A stretch of DNA of 64,000 nt from Hetaerina americana (GCA_022747635.1 JAKTNV010000023.1:8350130-8414129), one strand, 5' to 3'; positions 1-11,839 are shown, numbered from the stretch's first letter. A program made the numbers and translations. Notes: generated by a model not told the origin, from the sequence alone.

Positions 1-2810
1 ATGCCCATGGCACAACCCCCGATCTGCAAGTAGAATTTATTATTAAAAGAGAAGGAATTACGGATGAGGGAGGTTGATTTTAGCCTTTCCAGGAAATGGT
101 CTGAATCTTTAGTGAATGACAGTATGGAGTGGTCTACAAATGCAGAGATTATTTCCATTAGAGAGTTACGAGAGAATGAAATAGGACGACAGGCATTGAT
201 AGGTTTATAGATCTTCGGGAAGATAAAAAACTTCTCCTTACAGGACACAACCCAACATCCTACTCTACCACGAAGTCCCTCTTAATCTCTCCGCACTTCC
301 TTCCTCCCTTTCTCTCCATCCATCAACCCAATCCCCCCTTGCCCCTTCCTTGTATGCCTTTATTCTCCCCTCTTTCACGGCACCCCTCTAGTTAGAGGAG
401 CCTTGGCTCTGAGAGACCTGCAGCAGGTTCGGATTTAAAAAATTATTTTTGCTACGACCAGGGTGTCCTGCAGGAGTTCCACACTCCTGAAGTCCATTTC
501 ATGTGCCTCAATCAATATCGTGATTAATCTTTGGATTACAGTTCCATGACGCTCTTTGTACCCCTCAACCAATGCTTACCCATCTCTGTGGCCTTGACAA
601 AATACATCTTATCCCAAACCTTTTATTATTTTATATCTTACTGCAGCTCTTCATTAATTCTAGCACACTTCATGACATCCAAAGAGCGTATTCCCCTCCC
701 TCCCCTTCTATGGGGACGGGGGCTAAAATGCGAAATATTTTATAGGTAGTAGTAATGATTCATAAGAGAGACATGAAGAACAAAAGCGTGTACCGGGAAG
801 GGCAGTCAATTGGTAGATAATTGTAAATAATCTTCGGGAGTGTTTTCACCCGAAGTAATGTGCGTTTAAGTAATGAAAGCCTCGTTTACACTATTAATTT
901 ACTTAGAATATTTGTCCATTAATTGGGTGAGTTGAGTTACCCGTAGTGTTCAGGTATTCACATGGCTAACGACGTGAAAACGAGAATGCTCAAGACCCGA
1001 GATAAGTCATGCAGCGCTACCTATTTCCACGCGAGGGAAAGTGGCGTGGTGACCTTGCCAAAGTGGAACCAATTTTTCTGCATTTGGAACGCAGTAAAGG
1101 GAATTTTCCATTGTGTGGTCTACGTAAAAGGGGAAATATAGTATGTTCATATTAATTGAACCTCGTCCATCTTTCACACTTTCGAGTATCGGAGCAAGTT
1201 CATCAAAAAGCAAACTTTGAAACAAATAAACGTACTGAGATGTTATTTTTAATAATATATGCTGCAAGTAAAATTTTTCCCGGTGTTGCAGCAATTACTT
1301 CAGTGCTCATGGTTGACTGTTAAGGTAATTATTTAATTTACCGTGTTATTTGTTTACTATTGTAATTGGGTCTATGTGCGATTGCGAGCAGATGTTACTA
1401 GCCATGGAAAAATTCTATTAATGCAAACAAAGCATTAACCTGAAGATATTTTACCCTCATGCGTTAAAGTTCGTTCATTATATCTTCATAAGTTATGTAC
1501 TTGGAATGCTAAAAAATATCACCCAGAAATTCCCTTCTAATTCTCGATTCTGGAAAATAAAAAATGAAGCTACGTGAGTTTTCATGTTAATTAGCGGAGA
1601 TTAACTAAGTTATGCTTCATGCAGAGCTTACACGCTTCAATTTTTTTCAATTCAAATAACATTTTTTCAGAGTAATAGGAAAGTAATTTTAAATTAAATG
1701 AAGTAAAGCATACATTGGAGCAATAGAACATTCAGCTATGCGGAAGTCTTTCGGATGAAAATATCATAGCAATAAGGTAACGGAGACGCGGATGGCGGGA
1801 TTCCTAAAGTTAAAATAAATGCAAGTGTGTAAGATTATGAGACACCGTTGATTGAAGATGAGCTTAGAGTGGGGACGTTCATGACGTGATTATGGAGAAG
1901 TCATGGCAGGAGAAGAGAGGAGAAAGGTCGGGGAAATCCAAAGAAGGCTGCCGATGAGCTGAGGGTGGAGTTATTGAAAAGCAGTGGCACGTTGAGGAGT
2001 GATGAGGGGAGAATTGGGAGAGGGGAGAAGAGAGGGGGGAGATTAGTCGTGTAGGAGGGCCTGAAAATTGTCGATCTGTTAGATTAAATGTTGCGGATTG
2101 TACTTTTCAAATCTTAAAATCACTGAGTCCATTAGATAGCCGTTTTGAAAGGTTTTTATGTCCATCTGTACATTGACGAAAAATGAACTGACCGTGTTGC
2201 GGGAATCACGGAAAATGGAGAGGGACCGTAATGGGGCATTATTGAGCGACACAATTAAAACTCAATCTGCAGGGCATTGCGTGAAAATCTCAGCTCACCC
2301 GCAAAAAGGGCCCTGAGGCACTATTTCTCGAAAAACAGTCAACCTTATGTTCTCTATGATTTCTTTATGTGACTGTTGTTTTTATTTTACAATTGAAAAG
2401 TAGGTTATATTCATTATCATTTAGTGAAGTTGGTGGGCTTCAGTGGTGTTCGCTTGATTGTAACGACAAATATTAATGAAAAATGAATGATGACAATCAA
2501 CGATTGCTATTTAAGTGATTGAGGATCCCTTAAATAGTAGTCTTTAATACGTTGATGAAACCGGGCCTATGGATTGACAGTTGAGAGCATTGTAAAATGC
2601 AGCTTAAAATGTTGTTTATAAAATAATAAAGTAAGGGAATAATAGCAAAAGATATGGGCGCCACTTAATTAAAATTACGAATATTTGGTAATAATGTCTC
2701 TCTATCCAGTTTCTCTTTCCGTGCATTTGTGTGAATGAAGATAAAATCATCTTTGCCCTGTATACTATGCTAGGGGGGAACTGACCCATTTGCGCGAATT
2801 TATTCCAAAC
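1..2810. other. Anonymous AT-rich DNA, no gene recognised
   Basis: I see no gene, RNA or transposon that I can name here. The open frames are short and unrelated to known families. A purine-rich stretch lies near 1,890-2,050. The lack of codon structure on either strand suggests intergenic or intronic sequence. Confidence 0.6.
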
Positions 2811-3042
2811 GAAATCATTTAATGAATCCATCCTGCGTCCGGGAATCACAGTCGCGTAGGTGTGTTGATGGAAAACCGTTTCGCCCCCAGTCCTGGAGGT
2901 GTCTTCAGGTCGAAGTGAAGCCTCCAGGACTGGGGGCGAAACGGTTTTCCATCAACTCACCTACGCGACGGTAATTCCCGGAAGCAGCATGGATCCTTCA
3001 TCAGATAGACGCCGCGGAAGCCTAAGGATTGAAATCATTTAA
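2811..3042. repeat. Hairpin insertion unit with 12-bp target duplication
   Basis: Two inverted arms of about 80 bases (about 2,823-2,900 and 2,921-3,003) enclose a spacer of about 20 bases. The whole unit (2,823-3,030) is bracketed by the identical 12-mer GAAATCATTTAA at 2,811-2,822 and 3,031-3,042, which reads as a target-site duplication. About 27 bases of tail separate the right arm from the right duplication. The duplication length argues against a TA-specific DNA transposon and fits target-primed insertion. Both arms carry a hammerhead-like block. I infer a Penelope-type terminal repeat pair or a small non-autonomous relative. Confidence 0.75.
2876..2908 (-). ncRNA. Hammerhead-ribozyme-like core in hairpin unit
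   Basis: The minus strand reads CTGAAGA (rc of 2,902-2,908), then a G/C-rich segment that can pair CCTCC with GGGGG, then CGAAAC (rc of 2,878-2,883). This matches the hammerhead order CUGANGA, stem II, GAAA. The plus-strand partner in the right arm keeps the stem and GAAAC (about 2,921-2,942) but its first box is degraded. I did not find clear core-proximal stem I pairing, so catalytic activity is unproven. Confidence 0.4.
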
Positions 3043-4135
3043 CATTTACTCGAATCAAGCAACGTGTACGGTGCATTGAATTTGTGATCCGGTGCCACTG
3101 TAAAATACCTCATGATACTTACGGATTTAAACCGAACAAAAAATATTTAACAAATGATGATGCAAAATTCGCGTCTTATGAACTACTTTTGAGGCAAAAA
3201 CCCAGTTAAATTCGTCTCCATGTAAATAGAGCTGTTATGTTTGCGACACTTCTAGTCTTCGGTATGGGCCTAAGATCCTCGCAATGAGAGAGTTAAATAC
3301 CTATTTATTGAAGAGATTTACTAAAGTCATTGAATCCTCATCTCATCCTCAAGGGATCATCATTTTCGGTCGAGGCAATCACTTATTTAGGTTGTATCCA
3401 TACTGTAAAGCAAGTGATTTTGCAGTGAACAGTAAGCATAAAATGAACGTACCTACGGTCATGAAGCAATGAAAACCGAGATAGCCGAGACCGTAAACTT
3501 GATTGGCAATAGGTGTGTAAAGGGGGAGGAAAAACAAAGTTACAAGTAAGGGGAACGACAGGGAACGCGTACTAAGTCACTTGGGTTTGTTTGGGAAACA
3601 ATGACCCACCTGCACCTCAATCTTGCAAAAAAGGCAAAATTAATTAAAATAAAACAAACTTACAACTTTCTTCCATACAAACTTACGACTTTAGTCAATT
3701 TATACTGGAAAAACGATTTATATGCATCCTCCTTTCCGTGGGAAATGATGCGGCCGTTCGTCGAATGTGTAAATGTTTTCGATACTCATGAGATAACCTG
3801 GTATCAGCGTTGAATGGTAATACCAGGCACCATCGCTTTGCCCAAGATGTTAGCAGTTTACTTAAAAAATCTACTTCCAAGCCAAAACCATTAATGTATT
3901 GATGATAGCGCTAGTCGCCTCCAGAATTTACGCCCGAGTCCAATTGGTGCATGCCAAGCTCAACCGAGTATCCTTCAACTATTCCTACCACTGCGTTCGC
4001 TGCGAATGATATTTCGAAGCTTGTCAAACTTTACCGCACAATATACGATGCTACCAGTACCGCCGTTATCACCCGGAGCTTTCGATAGATGAGAGTATAG
4101 AGCTCACCCCTGACTCAGCCTTAGGTGAATGAAAT
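3043..4135. other. Anonymous DNA, no gene recognised
   Basis: The short open frames have no family resemblance I can defend. No repeat structure is obvious. Confidence 0.55.
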
Positions 4136-4139
4136 TCAC

Positions 4140-4312
4140 GCGGGCTTCGGGTCGGTGTAAAGTATCGTGGATTGGCTTCTCAAAGCGAGGGGCCGGGTTC
4201 AGAGCCCGAGGAGGAAGAATTTACCCTGATCCCACCTGCAGTGTAATACGGAGAGCACTTCAATTAGAGTATGCCGGCCGTCGGATGGTACGTTGAATTG
4301 TGGACTTCTTTT
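4140..4312 (+). repeat. Degenerate SINE relic
   Basis: The segment keeps the order of landmarks seen in the better SINE copies at 18.4, 18.7, 55.8 and 62.0 kb: a tRNA-like head with a B-box-like GGGTTCAGAGCCC, a middle segment with GAGAGCACTT, and a distal CCGTCGGATGG followed by ACGTTGAA. It is too diverged for exact ends or target duplications. Confidence 0.4.
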
Positions 4313-4506
4313 CGTCTTTGGTTAAGGTTAGACTAATGTATATGCCAGGTTTTCTCAATGAAATACTCGTACCTCAGCCAAATTACCCATTTAGATGCTC
4401 GAATTTCAAAAAGTGACATTCAGAATTATAAATCATATCGTAATATCATTAATCAGTAATATTATGATTTTTATGACTAACTTAATTTTAATATGATACT
4501 TAAGAT

Positions 4507-5425
4507 CTGTCCCAAAAGTACTTCGACTTATTTTTTCCCAGATAGGCGGACGAACGGGCGGTGGCTTCTCTGACTGGATTCGAGGAAGGAGAGTCTTGGG
4601 AAAGGCTAGAGACCGGTAGCAGTTAGCTCCCAGCCTTTGCGGAATGCTGATCGTTCGTTTGCAAAACGTCTATAACGTTACCTCATTACAGTCCATCATG
4701 AACTGGTTATTAGAAAAGCGCTGCGCCATTAAATTTCGCGTGAAACTAGGCAAAACCGGGAAAGAGACTCATGGCATACGCAAGGCAGCTCATGGTGATG
4801 ACGCCATGGGTAGATCGGATGTTTTTGAGTGGCGCAAGGTATTTCAGGAGGGTAGAAAACATTTTGAAGGAGCCGAACGTGCAGGACGCCCTTCGACCTC
4901 AAAAAACTAACGAAAACCTTACAAGAGTGAAGGCTTTGTTGGACAAGGATTACATTACAGGAGTGCTCGCATGGTTTACAATGAACTTTGCATCCCTGAA
5001 GTTGATGTATATCGATTTGTGACCGAAAGCATGGTCATGAGAAAGGTGTGTGTGAAGGTGGTGCCGCGAGCGCTCTCGGACGAGCAAAGGGAAACTCGCA
5101 CGAGGATCTGCTAGGAGCTTCTCGACCCTACCTGGGCCACCGACAGCCCTGACGTTGCACCGCCAGTCTTCTTCCTCTTCTCCCGCCTCAAATCTTTGCT
5201 GAAAGGGCATCATCAGGGCTCGGTGGAAGCGTTACAATAGCCGTGACGAGGGAGCTGAGCAGCATTCCGAGGGCCGCCTTCCAGAAAGCGTACGAGGCGT
5301 GGACAGTCCGCTGGCTGCGGTGTGCGGACATTCAAGGGTGCTACTTCCAAGACTTTTTAGTGAACGTATCAATTCCGGAAATAATTTTTCATTGTACGTA
5401 GTTTTGCTACTTTTAGGATATACCT
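4507..5425 (+). mobile_element. Mariner-family transposon, internally deleted
   Basis: The outer ends share an imperfect inverted repeat: TCCCAAAAGTA near 4,510-4,520 and the complement of TCCTAAAAGTA near 5,408-5,418. Between them lies a decayed transposase reading frame on the plus strand. The length of about 920 bases is short for a mariner, usually about 1.3 kb, because the middle of the transposase is missing. Confidence 0.7.
4698..5370 (+). pseudogene. Mariner transposase pseudogene
   Basis: The start region (4,698-4,910) encodes the mariner N-terminal helix-turn-helix, with EKRCAIKFRVKLGK, then FEWRKVFQEGR and the hinge AGRPSTS. A stop follows, and frames shift through a segment resembling the second DNA-binding helix and linker (RKVCVKVVPRAL near 5,043-5,080). 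The catalytic centre around the first aspartate and the HDN box is absent. The text resumes near 5,140 with DSPDVAPPVFFLF, the family's region of the third aspartate. Mariner transposases cut and paste DNA at TA dinucleotides in the nucleus. Stops, frameshifts and the missing catalytic core make this copy inactive. Confidence 0.7.
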
Positions 5426-7084
5426 TGAGCGTTGATGCAATAAGGAGTGTTTAATTATTCATACCTGTTCAGCCTTATTTAGGCCCGAGCCAAATTAAAA
5501 ATAATATTAATTAAATGTTATAAATACGAAGTTTTATAGTATTTTATGCAAACTTTGTAGTTAAGTTTAGGGAAATTTTCAGCTTTCTGGTGCGACTAAG
5601 AATCGAAATTCTTCCAATGGAAGCCACTGAGCATTAGATATAACAATTAGTAACAGCATTACTTAAAATCCAACCTGAAGTGCCTTTTGTCTTTGTTAAC
5701 TTTCACGAATTCCCGACTGATTTCACGCAGCCCACCCTCCCCGTCACCTCCGGGACGTGGGATGAGAGCCCGGAACGATTGTTTCCCCATGTGGAATGCG
5801 AAGTTGCATTACTTCTGGTCATATTGTCTTTATGTCAGTACCCAACAACTGTCTTCAAGTTGTGCGATTTTTCCTTTCGGTGCTATTTGAGAGTGCGCGG
5901 GTCTGTGCACTCTTCTTGTCCCCGCATTAGGACCAAATCGTCGACGGGGTGTATTGCCAATGATATGAACGGAATTGTTGATACTACTCGATGTGATGAG
6001 ATAATGTCGACATTGTTAGAAATGACTGATTATTATCGCTAGGATTTTTCGTCTTCTTCGCCTCGATATTGCGTACTTTTACATCGATTTTCGATCCAGG
6101 AAAATGAATTATCTTGCTTCTTTCTTCGCACATATTGTAGTATGGAAGGTGACTCTTGATTCGGGCCTTGTTTCCCTCTGTGTAACCCAGCCGTGGCAGC
6201 ACAGTGAGTGACAGCCCTGGAGCTTACTACAGTTGCTGTACTAGTAAACTCGAAAGCACTTTCGTCCCAATTAAAAGGAAAATAAGCCGCTAACCTTGGC
6301 CGAGATTGGCAAGCTATCTCCCATTGGCCATCCACTCTTGCGGAACCTGAATGGTCAATACAAGTGCCCAGCAACAGTTTGAGGACCAGGTCATTGACCT
6401 GGTCGTGTTCTGTCGCCTGTCATGATGATAATTGAGACTAATTGTACGTTACAACGTAACTAAAATTAGAATCAACATCATCGCAGCTTTCTTTATTATT
6501 TTCTATTGCTGGGGATTCCACCTCGTATTCGATTTATTTTCTCAAGTTTGAAGGGATTCGGAGAAAAAGAACGCCTCTGCTGAACGTTCATTGAAATTTG
6601 TTTAATTTTATTTTTTGTGTTGTGCATTTATTCACTTTTACCATCTGACGATTGTTTGAAATGTTTAAAATTTAGGTTTTAAGTGGACTATATCCATTTC
6701 GTGTCACTAGTTAGATGGGTTTCAATACCAGCAATGACTACTTTCGCCAGAAGTTAAATTCTGCCTTCGATTTAAAAAAGTGATTATTACGAAACTAGCA
6801 GTGAAAAAATACATAATAATTAGGTGTAGTAAATCATAGACGACACTAGTGATTCATTTAACAAAGAGTAGCTTTATTTTTTCGTAATTTCTGTTCAGTG
6901 TTTTGCCATCCGCCATTTAGCAGTGTAGCATACATTTATAAGACATTAGTTTTACTTATATTGCTGGGGCATGTTACGGATAATTATTCTTGTAAGCTGT
7001 TACTTAATGCTGTGAAGTGCATTTACGTGGGAAAGGAACTGGGAACCAAGTGTTGGCGTCTAAAATTGAGTTTTTATATTTTGG
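5426..7084. other. Anonymous DNA, no gene recognised
   Basis: Open frames of up to 120 codons near 5,680-6,042 and 6,039-6,374 overlap on opposite strands. They show no recognisable domain. I treat them as chance. Confidence 0.5.
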
Positions 7085-7212
7085 TTTCGTTGTAGTCGTA
7101 AAATGCGTGAGGGACGTTAAATTGAATGAAGAGAGGAAGGAAGTATGCGGAGATGAAGAGGGGCCCATTTTAGAGTACGATGTCGGCTTAAGTTTTGTCT
7201 GGAGAGACAAGG
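7085..7212 (+). repeat. RTE LINE 3'-end fragment
   Basis: The stretch with GGAAGGAAGTATGCGGAGAT, AAGAGGGGCCC and a following TTTTGTCTGG matches the 3' end shared by the better RTE copies at about 42,940-43,010 and 52,320-52,380. Only the terminal part is kept. A GC-rich, unassigned segment separates it from the larger RTE copy that begins near 7.6 kb. Confidence 0.5.
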
Positions 7213-7971
7213 GAAATACTTGGTAGTTTGTGCCCCTCCAAAATATACCTTGTGACATGGTGAATGTCATGAGACGCTGGTGTGCAGTGGGGTGCAGTGT
7301 AGGCTCTCGAGGCGGGCCGGATTGCGGGCTCTTGAGCCTATGGAGTACCAAGATTCGGATAGCGCGGGCTAGTGTCAGCCGAGAAAGTTGTCCCGTCGAC
7401 AGCGAGGGTCGCGCCGCCTGGGCCCAGGGAAGAAGCCAGGCACGAGCGCTGACAACGGGAGTCGTCGGTGGTTACTCGAGGAGATTCCCTCGCTGGAGCT
7501 GGTGGAACAGACCGCTGAGGCGGTCAAGGAAATGGAATGTAGAAGAATAAATAAGATTTACAAGGGCGAAGTATCAGCTGGGTGTAGAGAAAATCATGGA
7601 TGACGGAAAATTGCTGATTACTACAGAGGAAAGTTGGGAATATATCAAAAATAGGATATAGAAAACCGCCGTATAAACTGCAGGGACTGCTAATGGGAAA
7701 AGGGCAAGGAAACCGTGAATTACGGATGAGATGACTGGAAAGATGAATGAGGGAAAGAAATGGAAGAATGTAAATACTGAGCCAGACAGAAGGAAGTACA
7801 AAGAGATAAATGATTAATGGAGACGGGTAACAATTAAAGCAAAAGAAGCGTTGTGGAAATCGCAGTTTGAGGATATTGGAAGTTTTCAAAGGAATGGTGA
7901 ATTTGATGCGCTATAATAGTGGGATAAAACGGTATCGCGAAGTTATATGGGAGCATATAGGTTAACAGTGG

Positions 7972-8222
7972 GTTGCGGTATTCCAGGGGATAGAGCGTTG
8001 GACTACTGACCGGAGGGTCCCGGGTTCGATTCCCGGGCAAGTCCCTCGGAACCTGCAGCTCCACCCAAGATATGTGATATTTTGGGTACCAGATCTTCCT
8101 GGGAAACCATAACCGGCACAAGGAAGGGAACTGAACGCTGTCGTGCTCAGTACTAGTTGAATTCTGCCATCACCTACCAAACCGACCTTCGGGTTGATTA
8201 CTCTGTTTATGGTTTTATATGT
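7972..8222 (+). repeat. tRNA-derived SINE inserted in RTE copy A
   Basis: The head has an A-box-like GGATAGAGCGTTGG and a near-perfect B box, GGGTTCGATTCCCGG (8,022-8,036), spaced as in a tRNA gene. The anticodon stem does not pair well, so this is not a functional tRNA. The body continues to about 8,222. Flanks resemble each other (ATAGGTTAACAGT on the left, ATATGTTAACTGT on the right), and RTE sequence resumes directly after, so it reads as an insertion with a decayed target duplication. The internal boxes would direct RNA polymerase III. Confidence 0.65.
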
Positions 8223-8690
8223 TAACTGTCAGAGATAACTCGGGAAAAATGCTAGTTTTATCAGAAAAGGTAGAAGAGAGATGGATAGATTATCTGTATA
8301 TTCCATCCATCAAGGAATTGAAGAGATGTATGGCGAAGAAATTACGCCATCATGGTTAGATATAGAAAGAGAATATAGGTAGGTGAACATAGTTTAGGTC
8401 TAGGCTTACTCAACGTTAAGATTAATGGTAATGTTATGAAATAAGGCCGTGGGGGTAAACAAAATTCCTGGCAACCTACTTCAAGGTTTAGGAAAATGTG
8501 GGAGGAAGAGGCTATATGGGCTGAGTTGTAGCATCTATGAGGAAGGAATCTGGCTGGAAGACTTTGTGAGACCAGTTTTAGTCCATATTCCAAACAAGGT
8601 TAAGGGTAAATCATGTGAGGAATCATGAACAATAAGTTTTGAGTGAGACGCAGCTAAAGTATTTAAGTTCCCAGAATCACCAATGAGAGA

Positions 8691-9293
8691 GTGGAGAAGT
8701 GGGCAAATGATTACTCAGGGGATGATCAGTTTGGGTTTAGGAAGGGGAGAGGTACGCGTGATGCCATTGCAGTAATGAGATTATTAATCGAGAGGAATAT
8801 AGAACACAACCAGGAGGTATTTGCCTGTTTCATAGATTTCGAAAAAGCGTTTGATAGAGTGAAAAGGGAAAAATTAATGAGTATTCTGCAGAAAATAAGA
8901 ATAGATTGGAGGGAAAGGAGGCTAATCCGCAACCTGTACATGTCTTAGACGGCTCAGGTGCGAGTGGGGAACGGGGAATCCGGATGGGCAGTGTTAGAAA
9001 AAGGTGTAAGGCAGGGTTGCCCGTTATCACCGTTGCTGTTCAACCTGTATGCAGAGGAAATGATTAAAGAGGCATGGGAAGAACGGAATATAAGAATGAA
9101 AGTCGGCGGAGAATCCAGAAAATCAGTTAGGTTTCCTGACAATCAAGCTTTAGTTTGTCAGTCAGCTAAGGTGTTGCAAGTATTGATGAGAGAATCGGGA
9201 ATTCAGTGCGATAGATATGAGATGAGAATCAATATTAATAAAACAAAGGTCATGACTTTTTACGAAAAGAGAAAGGCTAAATTAAACGAAAAG
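8691..9293 (+). pseudogene. RTE reverse transcriptase domain, broken
   Basis: The frame contains GDDQFGFRKGRGTRDA, then CFIDFEKAFDRV, which carries the first catalytic aspartate of the RT palm. After a stop near 8,946-8,948 it continues with RQGCPLSPLLFNLYAEE. The second catalytic box, FADD in the good copies, reads FPDN here near 9,130-9,145. With a catalytic aspartate lost and stops present, this RT is dead. Such an enzyme copies the element's RNA at a nicked chromosomal site. Confidence 0.8.
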
Positions 9294-9296
9294 TGA

Positions 9297-9592
9297 ATAA
9301 TAACATGCTCGTAAGTTCCACTGTTTTTTACTTAAAAACGACCGGTTTTGTCAAATAACCGAAATCATTAAGTCGACAGATCCGTGGTTCAAGTCCCGGT
9401 CAAGGAAATATTTTTGCACTGATCTGCTCGATTATGCCTCCTCCACTTCACCTGTGTTTGTCTTTTATATGCGTTTCTATCCCTTTTCCTTATATCTATA
9501 TCCATGGAAATGAGTATATATATATATACTCATAATATATATATACTTATTCCCAAGTTGAGCCGAAAACTATAGAAATCAGCTAAGTTAAA
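9297..9592 (+). repeat. Insertion in RTE copy A with tRNA-like B box and short TA tract
   Basis: RTE coding similarity stops near 9,295 and resumes near 9,595 with AGGAGGGCAAAAACTAG. The intervening DNA holds a B-box-like GTGGTTCAAGTCCCGGTC near 9,389-9,406, followed by AAGGAAATATTTTTGC. A similar block (CGAGTCTCGATCAAGGAAATG, then TTTTT) occurs near 58,960. A TA tract lies at about 9,512-9,545. I infer a SINE of a second family. Confidence 0.5.
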
Positions 9593-10261
9593 CGTTAAAA
9601 TAGGAGGGCAAAAACTAGCACAGGTGGAACAGTTGACGTATCTCGAAGTATTTTGGATCAAAATGGTCAAAGTAGTAGGGGCACAAGGAGAATAAATGAG
9701 TTAGGCAAGGAAGATTTCATGAGGAGGAGAGAATTGATGCCTGGGGCATTGATTGACGATGTTAAGAAAAGGCTTGCCAAAACCTTGATATGAAACGTGG
9801 TTTAGGACGGCGCGGAAATATGGTCATTGCAACCGGATGATAGGCGTAGATCGGAGGCTTTTGAAATGTGTGTATGAAAGGATGGAGAAGGTGAAGCGGA
9901 CAGAAAGGAAAACAAATGAGGAAGTGCTAGGTATTGTGGAGGTGGAGAGGGGATTGTTGGGAGAAATTTAAAGAAGACAGATGACTGGATGCGGAGCTGA
10001 TTGATTGGCAGTGGGATGTTGAAGGCTGTGATAGAGGGGAGAATGTCGGGCAAACGAGGAAGGGGCAGGAATAGGATTGGGATGTTGGACGGGTTGAAGG
10101 GAGGAAAGAAGTTTACGAAATTGAAGAGTGGCTTGTTTTAGAATAGGATATCTGGTTGTGTTTTGTTAGATGATACAAGAAAATTATTTGGAAGCTCTTG
10201 CCCATCCAAAACCTACCCCAATCGGTGGATTACCCTCGTTAATAATAATAATTTGAGAAGT

Positions 10262-10362
10262 TTTCTCTGGTTTTCAATAATATATGTACAATATATACAT
10301 TATATATCTTATACAATATATATCTTATATATATATACATATATATATAAGATATATATACA

Positions 10363-10438
<76 letters not shown>
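10262..10438. repeat. (TA)n-rich microsatellite
   Basis: TA repeats with occasional CA and AGATA interruptions run for about 175 bases, the last 57 bases without interruption. Apparent open frames in this tract are an artefact of the repeat. Confidence 0.95.
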
Positions 10439-10440
<2 letters not shown>

Positions 10441-11706
10441 CTTCGAAATGGAACGCTCTTCGGCGACGCACAAATATATAAAAACACAGATGTAAACACA
10501 GATGTAGAGATACATAAATATTACTAGGGATTGTGAAATGGGTTGAACCTTTGAGGAGTGGGCCCAGAATCACCAGGCAAGTTCTATCTTTGAGTCAGCC
10601 AGCCGGCGGAAATCAGCTGGCCCGCTGTGCGGACCCTTCGGGGGATGACTGGTTTCCGGCGAAATGATGTTAGCAGCTCCCGTAGGGTATGCACGCGGCA
10701 TTCGTTTGTACGTTGTGCAATATAATGCCAAGGTGCAGTAGGCCACTCTTTCTTCGCGAAATACCGGTCGGTAGATCGTTTTAACTCGATAGCGAACACT
10801 TAGTGATCCCCTAAGTGACCACGAACAAGATAAATGGATGGGCTCCTTCGCTGGCGAGTGGCAAGAGATCACGGCACGTGGGTGGTCTTGATGTCGCCTA
10901 GTGTGTGCAACAAATGAGTAGACGGAACTCATTTTTTTAGATCCCTTCTAATTAATGACTCCTAGGATTTGAATATTTTGGTGAAAAATTTCTTTTTGTA
11001 CTTTCTCTACAGCTCTCTTTTTCGAACGGAGTGTACGCTAAGAAAGCAAAGGCAAACCAAGGTCGGCCCAGAGTTCCCTTCGCTTTGGCAGTTCAAACAA
11101 AGGAAGTCTTCGAATGCGAAGGTGGCATTTTTCCACTCTCGGTACGAAGTAGGCGGGATCACTGCAAACGAGTGCGAAGACAACCTTAGACAGGCGGCCT
11201 TTGGTACGGACCTTAGGGTTTGGCAAAAGGTTTTTAGTTTAGCCCTCGGTGCTATTCATGGGAGGGTCGTGGCGGCGTGCGTGCAAAGGGCTCTGCTCGA
11301 GCCTTCTTGGTCGCCACCATTGCGTGGTGCCATTTGCCCGAGGTGCGGGTGAAAGCCAGAAAAAACGCACGCGTTTCACAGAGTTCAGGACATCTAATGC
11401 CTCTCCAATATCTCTCATATTTAGTGAAACCTACGCAAGTAAAATCAAGGTTCCGCCCATCCGTTGTCTTTCTCTTCTGATGACCTAATTCATCGTAATT
11501 TTGGCAGATTATTCCTATATTCTCATCATTTTCCTCACGAGATAGTTGATTTTGATTCGTCGGATATGGAGATACGCCATTAATTTGATGCGTGAACATT
11601 TACTGTGCAAGTCTTCTTGCTAACTTCGCTGTCAGGATATATCAGAAAGCACTCCATTGTGAATAACATCAATTGACCTTGCACAATTATACGTATCTCT
11701 AGCCAA
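10439..11706. other. Anonymous DNA, no gene recognised
   Basis: A 127-codon plus-strand frame at 10,969-11,352 and a 115-codon minus-strand frame overlap it in a region of moderate GC content. Neither shows a domain, signal or repeat I recognise. Confidence 0.45.
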
Positions 11707-11771
11707 GAAGATGAAGTTTGAGAAAAAACAAATTTGCACTTTTCTACAGATTTATTTGTAACGCACGACGC

Positions 11772-11797
11772 GTTTCAGTCCGTCGAGCCATCTTCGG
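11772..11797 (-). ncRNA. Hammerhead-like block, minus arm
   Basis: The minus strand reads CCGAAGA (rc of 11,791-11,797), a spacer, then GAAACGCGTC (rc of 11,767-11,776). The self-complementary ACGCGT directly after GAA would form the very short stem III typical of hammerheads reported from Penelope-like elements. The first box differs from CUGANGA at one position. Confidence 0.35.
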
Positions 11798-11813
11798 GTA
11801 CTAGACCCTGTAC

Positions 11814-11839
11814 CTGAAGATGGTTCGAGGAAACGCGTT
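11814..11839 (+). ncRNA. Hammerhead-like block, plus arm
   Basis: CTGAAGA at 11,814-11,820 matches the conserved CUGANGA box. A short spacer follows and then GAAACGCGT at 11,830-11,838, with self-complementary ACGCGT. The stem II segment is shorter than in the minus arm, so activity is doubtful. Confidence 0.4.

Larger units (their letters stand above)
7590..10235 (+). mobile_element. RTE-clade LINE, decayed copy A
   Basis: This is an old non-LTR retrotransposon copy. It runs from the linker before the reverse transcriptase (about 7,690-7,960), through the RT fingers and palm (8,240-9,290), to the C-terminal domain and 3' tail (9,595-10,235). It is split by a tRNA-headed repeat at about 7,972-8,222 and by a second insertion at about 9,297-9,592. 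The 3' terminus matches the other copies, with a TCCATCC-AAACCTACC block near 10,204-10,218 and GGTGGATTACC near 10,222-10,232. Stops and frameshifts are frequent. RTE elements copy themselves by target-primed reverse transcription. Confidence 0.8.

Noticed and set aside
1890..2060. Purine-rich stretch that resembles the RTE C-terminus
   Set aside because: No codon-level match to the RTE motifs; similarity is compositional only.
5680..6374. Frames of 120 and 111 codons on opposite strands
   Set aside because: They overlap each other and show no motif, periodicity or neighbour that would support a gene.
8022..8036. A near-perfect B box that could mark a tRNA gene
   Set aside because: The anticodon and acceptor stems do not pair well and a long non-tRNA body follows, so it is a SINE head.
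10163..10573. Long open frames of alternating isoleucine and tyrosine on both strands
   Set aside because: They are translations of the (TA)n microsatellite.
10969..11352. 127-codon plus-strand frame with a hydrophobic start resembling a signal peptide
   Set aside because: The hydrophobic start is AT-rich chance sequence, and a 115-codon minus-strand frame overlaps the second half.
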